Source: Oscillospiraceae bacterium (GTDB lineage Bacteria; Bacillota; Clostridia; UBA1381; UBA9506). Taken from it: a stretch of 41,539 nt of DNA. Location: NCBI GenBank assembly GCA_015068905.1, contig SVJQ01000014.1, forward strand, positions 1 to 41,539. Reading direction: 5' to 3'. This document shows, in pieces, positions 41,419 through 41,539 of the stretch. The notes below the pieces were generated by a model. That model saw nothing but the letters and a program-made list of their open reading frames with translations, ran no database searches and had not been told where the DNA came from. The first letter of the stretch is position 1; each line of letters begins with the position of its first letter. The position numbers and the translations under genes are program-made.

Positions 41419-41539
41419 ATGGCTAAGGCTAAATTCGAAAGAACCAAACCGCACGTTAACATTGGTACCATCGGTCACGTTGACCATGGTAAGACCACTC
41501 TGACCGCTGCTATCACCAAGACTCTGAGCTTGACCGGCG
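41419..41539 (+). CDS. tuf: Elongation factor Tu, N-terminal fragment
   Basis: The first 40 codons of EF-Tu run off the right edge. They read [20 protein letters not shown] then [13 protein letters not shown], including the G1 loop [16 protein letters not shown] lies about 10 bases upstream of the ATG. EF-Tu brings aminoacyl-tRNA to the ribosome and normally follows fusA. Confidence 0.97.
   Translation, partial: MAKAKFERTKPHVNIGTIGHVDHGKTTLTAAITKTLSLTG

Overview
The window looks like chromosomal DNA of a low-to-mid GC, Gram-positive, probably endospore-forming anaerobe of the class Clostridia, perhaps a gut species. The evidence is a SpoIIR sporulation protein, a CwlJ/SleB-type cell-wall hydrolase, secreted proteins with copper-amine-oxidase-like stalk domains, an ECF-type RibU behind an FMN riboswitch, strong AGGAGG ribosome binding sites, frequent GTG and TTG starts, and a Firmicutes-style rpoB-rpoC-L7Ae-rpsL-rpsG-fusA-tuf block. 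There is no phage, transposase, CRISPR array or rRNA. The genus cannot be read from the sequence.

Layout. (1) 1-5653: the start of a DUF559-type gene runs off the left edge behind a palindromic repeat. Next is a five-gene minus-strand operon (enolase-superfamily dehydratase, metallo-beta-lactamase-fold hydrolase, alpha/beta hydrolase, SDR, RraA-like aldolase) with a divergent AraC regulator. It reads as an uncharacterised intracellular sugar-acid or lactone pathway. (2) 5670-16111: single genes and short operons. These are an EamA transporter, dusB-mscL, gapA, mtnN-luxS-rpiR-cyclophilin lipoprotein, an ornithine-cyclodeaminase-family gene, a DUF1294 protein, putP and a TetR regulator. (3) 16163-22650: an accessory carbohydrate region with a DUF4886 SGNH-like hydrolase, a symmetrical hairpin array, an orphan membrane protein, a large DUF4838 protein, tRNA-Lys(CTT) followed by a tandem-hairpin insert that repeats the tRNA 3' end, a DUF4432 mutarotase-like protein and a GNAT acetyltransferase. 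(4) 22651-29860: ribU with its FMN riboswitch, two convergent stalk-domain exported proteins, argC-argB, spoIIR, and a DUF3006/ComEC-like lipoprotein pair. (5) 30013-41539: the RNA polymerase and str-operon block. Here rpoB has its own promoter and leader with no rplJL in front. A strong terminator plus a new promoter separate rpoBC from the L7Ae-rpsL-rpsG-fusA-tuf genes.

Two patterns run across the window. Six promoters (dusB, gapA, mtnN, putP, ribU, argC) share the identical -35 hexamer TTGCAT at 16-17 bp from a good -10. Several intergenic spaces carry short hairpin-rich repeats. The best candidates for undescribed biology are the AraC-controlled five-gene catabolic cluster, the tRNA-Lys-associated hairpin element, the 4+4 symmetrical GCGATAT array, the 22-bp inverted repeat touching the putP promoter, and the closed structure between rpsL and rpsG. 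Function calls rest on reading motifs by eye; no database search was run.
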